5,819 bases of DNA from NCBI GenBank assembly GCA_002316215.1, contig DCDB01000012.1, positions 1-5,819 on the forward strand, in the 5' to 3' direction. This DNA comes from Lachnospiraceae bacterium UBA1066. Its GTDB lineage: Bacteria; Bacillota; Clostridia; Lachnospirales; Lachnospiraceae. Shown one piece after another: positions 5,185-5,819 of this stretch (position 1 is its first letter; each line of letters opens with the position of its first letter). Position numbers and translations under genes: made by a program. The notes under the pieces were generated by a model, which worked only from the letters and a program-made list of their open reading frames with translations, did no database searches and was not told the origin of the DNA.

Positions 5185-5819
5185 TCACATTTCCGATATC
5201 TCATTCCCAGTGTCAGACAAACGATCACCTATTTTATAAACACTATCTTCAGCAGCAAACGGATGCCTTTCACTGCTGACATATTGATGATTTGATTTAA
5301 TGCGAATCGGAATAGCTCCAGTCATATCGTTATTATCTGTCCAAAGTTCACATTGAGTCATAACTGTTTGAACAGCATCATCCATTCCTTCGGGCGGATA
5401 ATGATGCTGTTTCAGTAAACGCTTAATCATCATACGCATCTTTGCTCTTGCAGAATCACGTTTCTGCCAATCAATCGTACGATTTTTTCTCAAAGTCTCT
5501 GTCAATTCTTTCGTGATAGCTATAAGCTCATCATTTTTATAAAAATCTTTTATCGCTTCCGGCTTGGTAAGTGCATCATAAAAAGCCAATTCATCTGATG
5601 ACAGTCCCAGATCATCACCAGATTTCTTCGCATCTGATATCTGCTTAGCGAGTTTGAGAAGTTCCTCTATCACCTGTTCATTCGTCAGCATACCATTCAG
5701 ATATTTATTCATAACTGCCTGAATAATATCACTGAACTTTTCGGATTTCACTATATTAGTCCTTTTATAAATCTGCACCTGTTCCGCAATCAGTTTTTTC
5801 AAAAGTTCGACTGCAAGAT
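5185..5819 (-). CDS. hsdR: Type I restriction enzyme R subunit, C-terminal part (cut by window edge)
   Basis: The frame is open to the right edge and gives 210 residues of the C-terminal end; the TTG at 5802 is internal, not the start. LKKLIAEQVQIYKRTN, KSEKFSDIIQAVMNKY and VIEELLKLAKQI, then LGLSSDELAFYDAL, the ITKELTETLRKNRTIDWQ segment, ARAKMRMMIKRLLKQHHYPP and MDDAVQTVMTQCELW are the helical C-terminal domain (DUF3387 type) of HsdR. That domain docks the motor and nuclease subunit onto the HsdM/HsdS methyltransferase core. The helicase and nuclease domains lie outside the window. Family proteins normally end soon after the AVxTVMxQ helix; here about 45 further residues follow. The codon use is more AT-rich than in the neighbouring genes, in line with a mobile restriction locus. 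Whether hsdM and hsdS are next to it cannot be seen. Confidence 0.88.
   Translation of the reverse strand, partial: LAVELLKKLIAEQVQIYKRTNIVKSEKFSDIIQAVMNKYLNGMLTNEQVIEELLKLAKQISDAKKSGDDLGLSSDELAFYDALTKPEAIKDFYKNDELIAITKELTETLRKNRTIDWQKRDSARAKMRMMIKRLLKQHHYPPEGMDDAVQTVMTQCELWTDNNDMTGAIPIRIKSNHQYVSSERHPFAAEDSVYKIGDRLSDTGNEISEM

Noticed and set aside
4409..5239. Rightward reading frames opposite the XRE gene and its upstream region
   Set aside because: The protein sequences are Ser/Pro/Arg-rich, typical of antisense shadows. The opposite strand encodes a recognisable helix-turn-helix and membrane protein.

Overview
The window looks like chromosomal DNA of a Gram-positive-lineage anaerobe (Bacillota, probably a gut or oral Clostridia or Negativicutes). 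The reasons are the strong AGGAGG-type ribosome sites, moderate GC content, an XRE regulator with the SQEELGNKLNVSRQSVSKWE helix-turn-helix common in those groups, and a Phd/RelE-type toxin-antitoxin pair. The genus cannot be fixed from the sequence alone.

Layout: 1-313 is non-coding. It opens with a tandem array of palindromic units of 73-74 bases that runs off the left edge, then an AT-rich leader. 314-2311 (+) holds two tightly spaced paralogues of the succinylglutamate desuccinylase/aspartoacylase (M14-like) family. The first has intact zinc ligands and an odd N-terminal TSEIQ repeat. The second has lost both zinc histidines. 2337-2992 (+) is a self-contained type II toxin-antitoxin module with its own near-consensus promoter. 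3123-5016 (-) holds a short-chain dehydrogenase and, upstream of it, a membrane-anchored XRE regulator; the gap between them is one 51-52-base sequence present twice. 5185-5819 (-) is the C-terminal end of a type I restriction enzyme HsdR subunit, cut by the right edge.

How the parts relate: the two aspartoacylase-like genes almost certainly form one transcription unit and may act together, perhaps as an active and an inactive partner. The toxin and antitoxin genes overlap by 17 bases and are independent of their neighbours. The XRE regulator and the dehydrogenase may be co-transcribed leftward, converging on the toxin gene. hsdR and the toxin-antitoxin pair are typical of variable, horizontally acquired DNA. 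The most interesting signals are the inactive-looking paralogue beside an active one, the in-frame 15-base coding repeat, the palindromic array and the duplicated intercistronic segment. No wholly new system is demonstrated.
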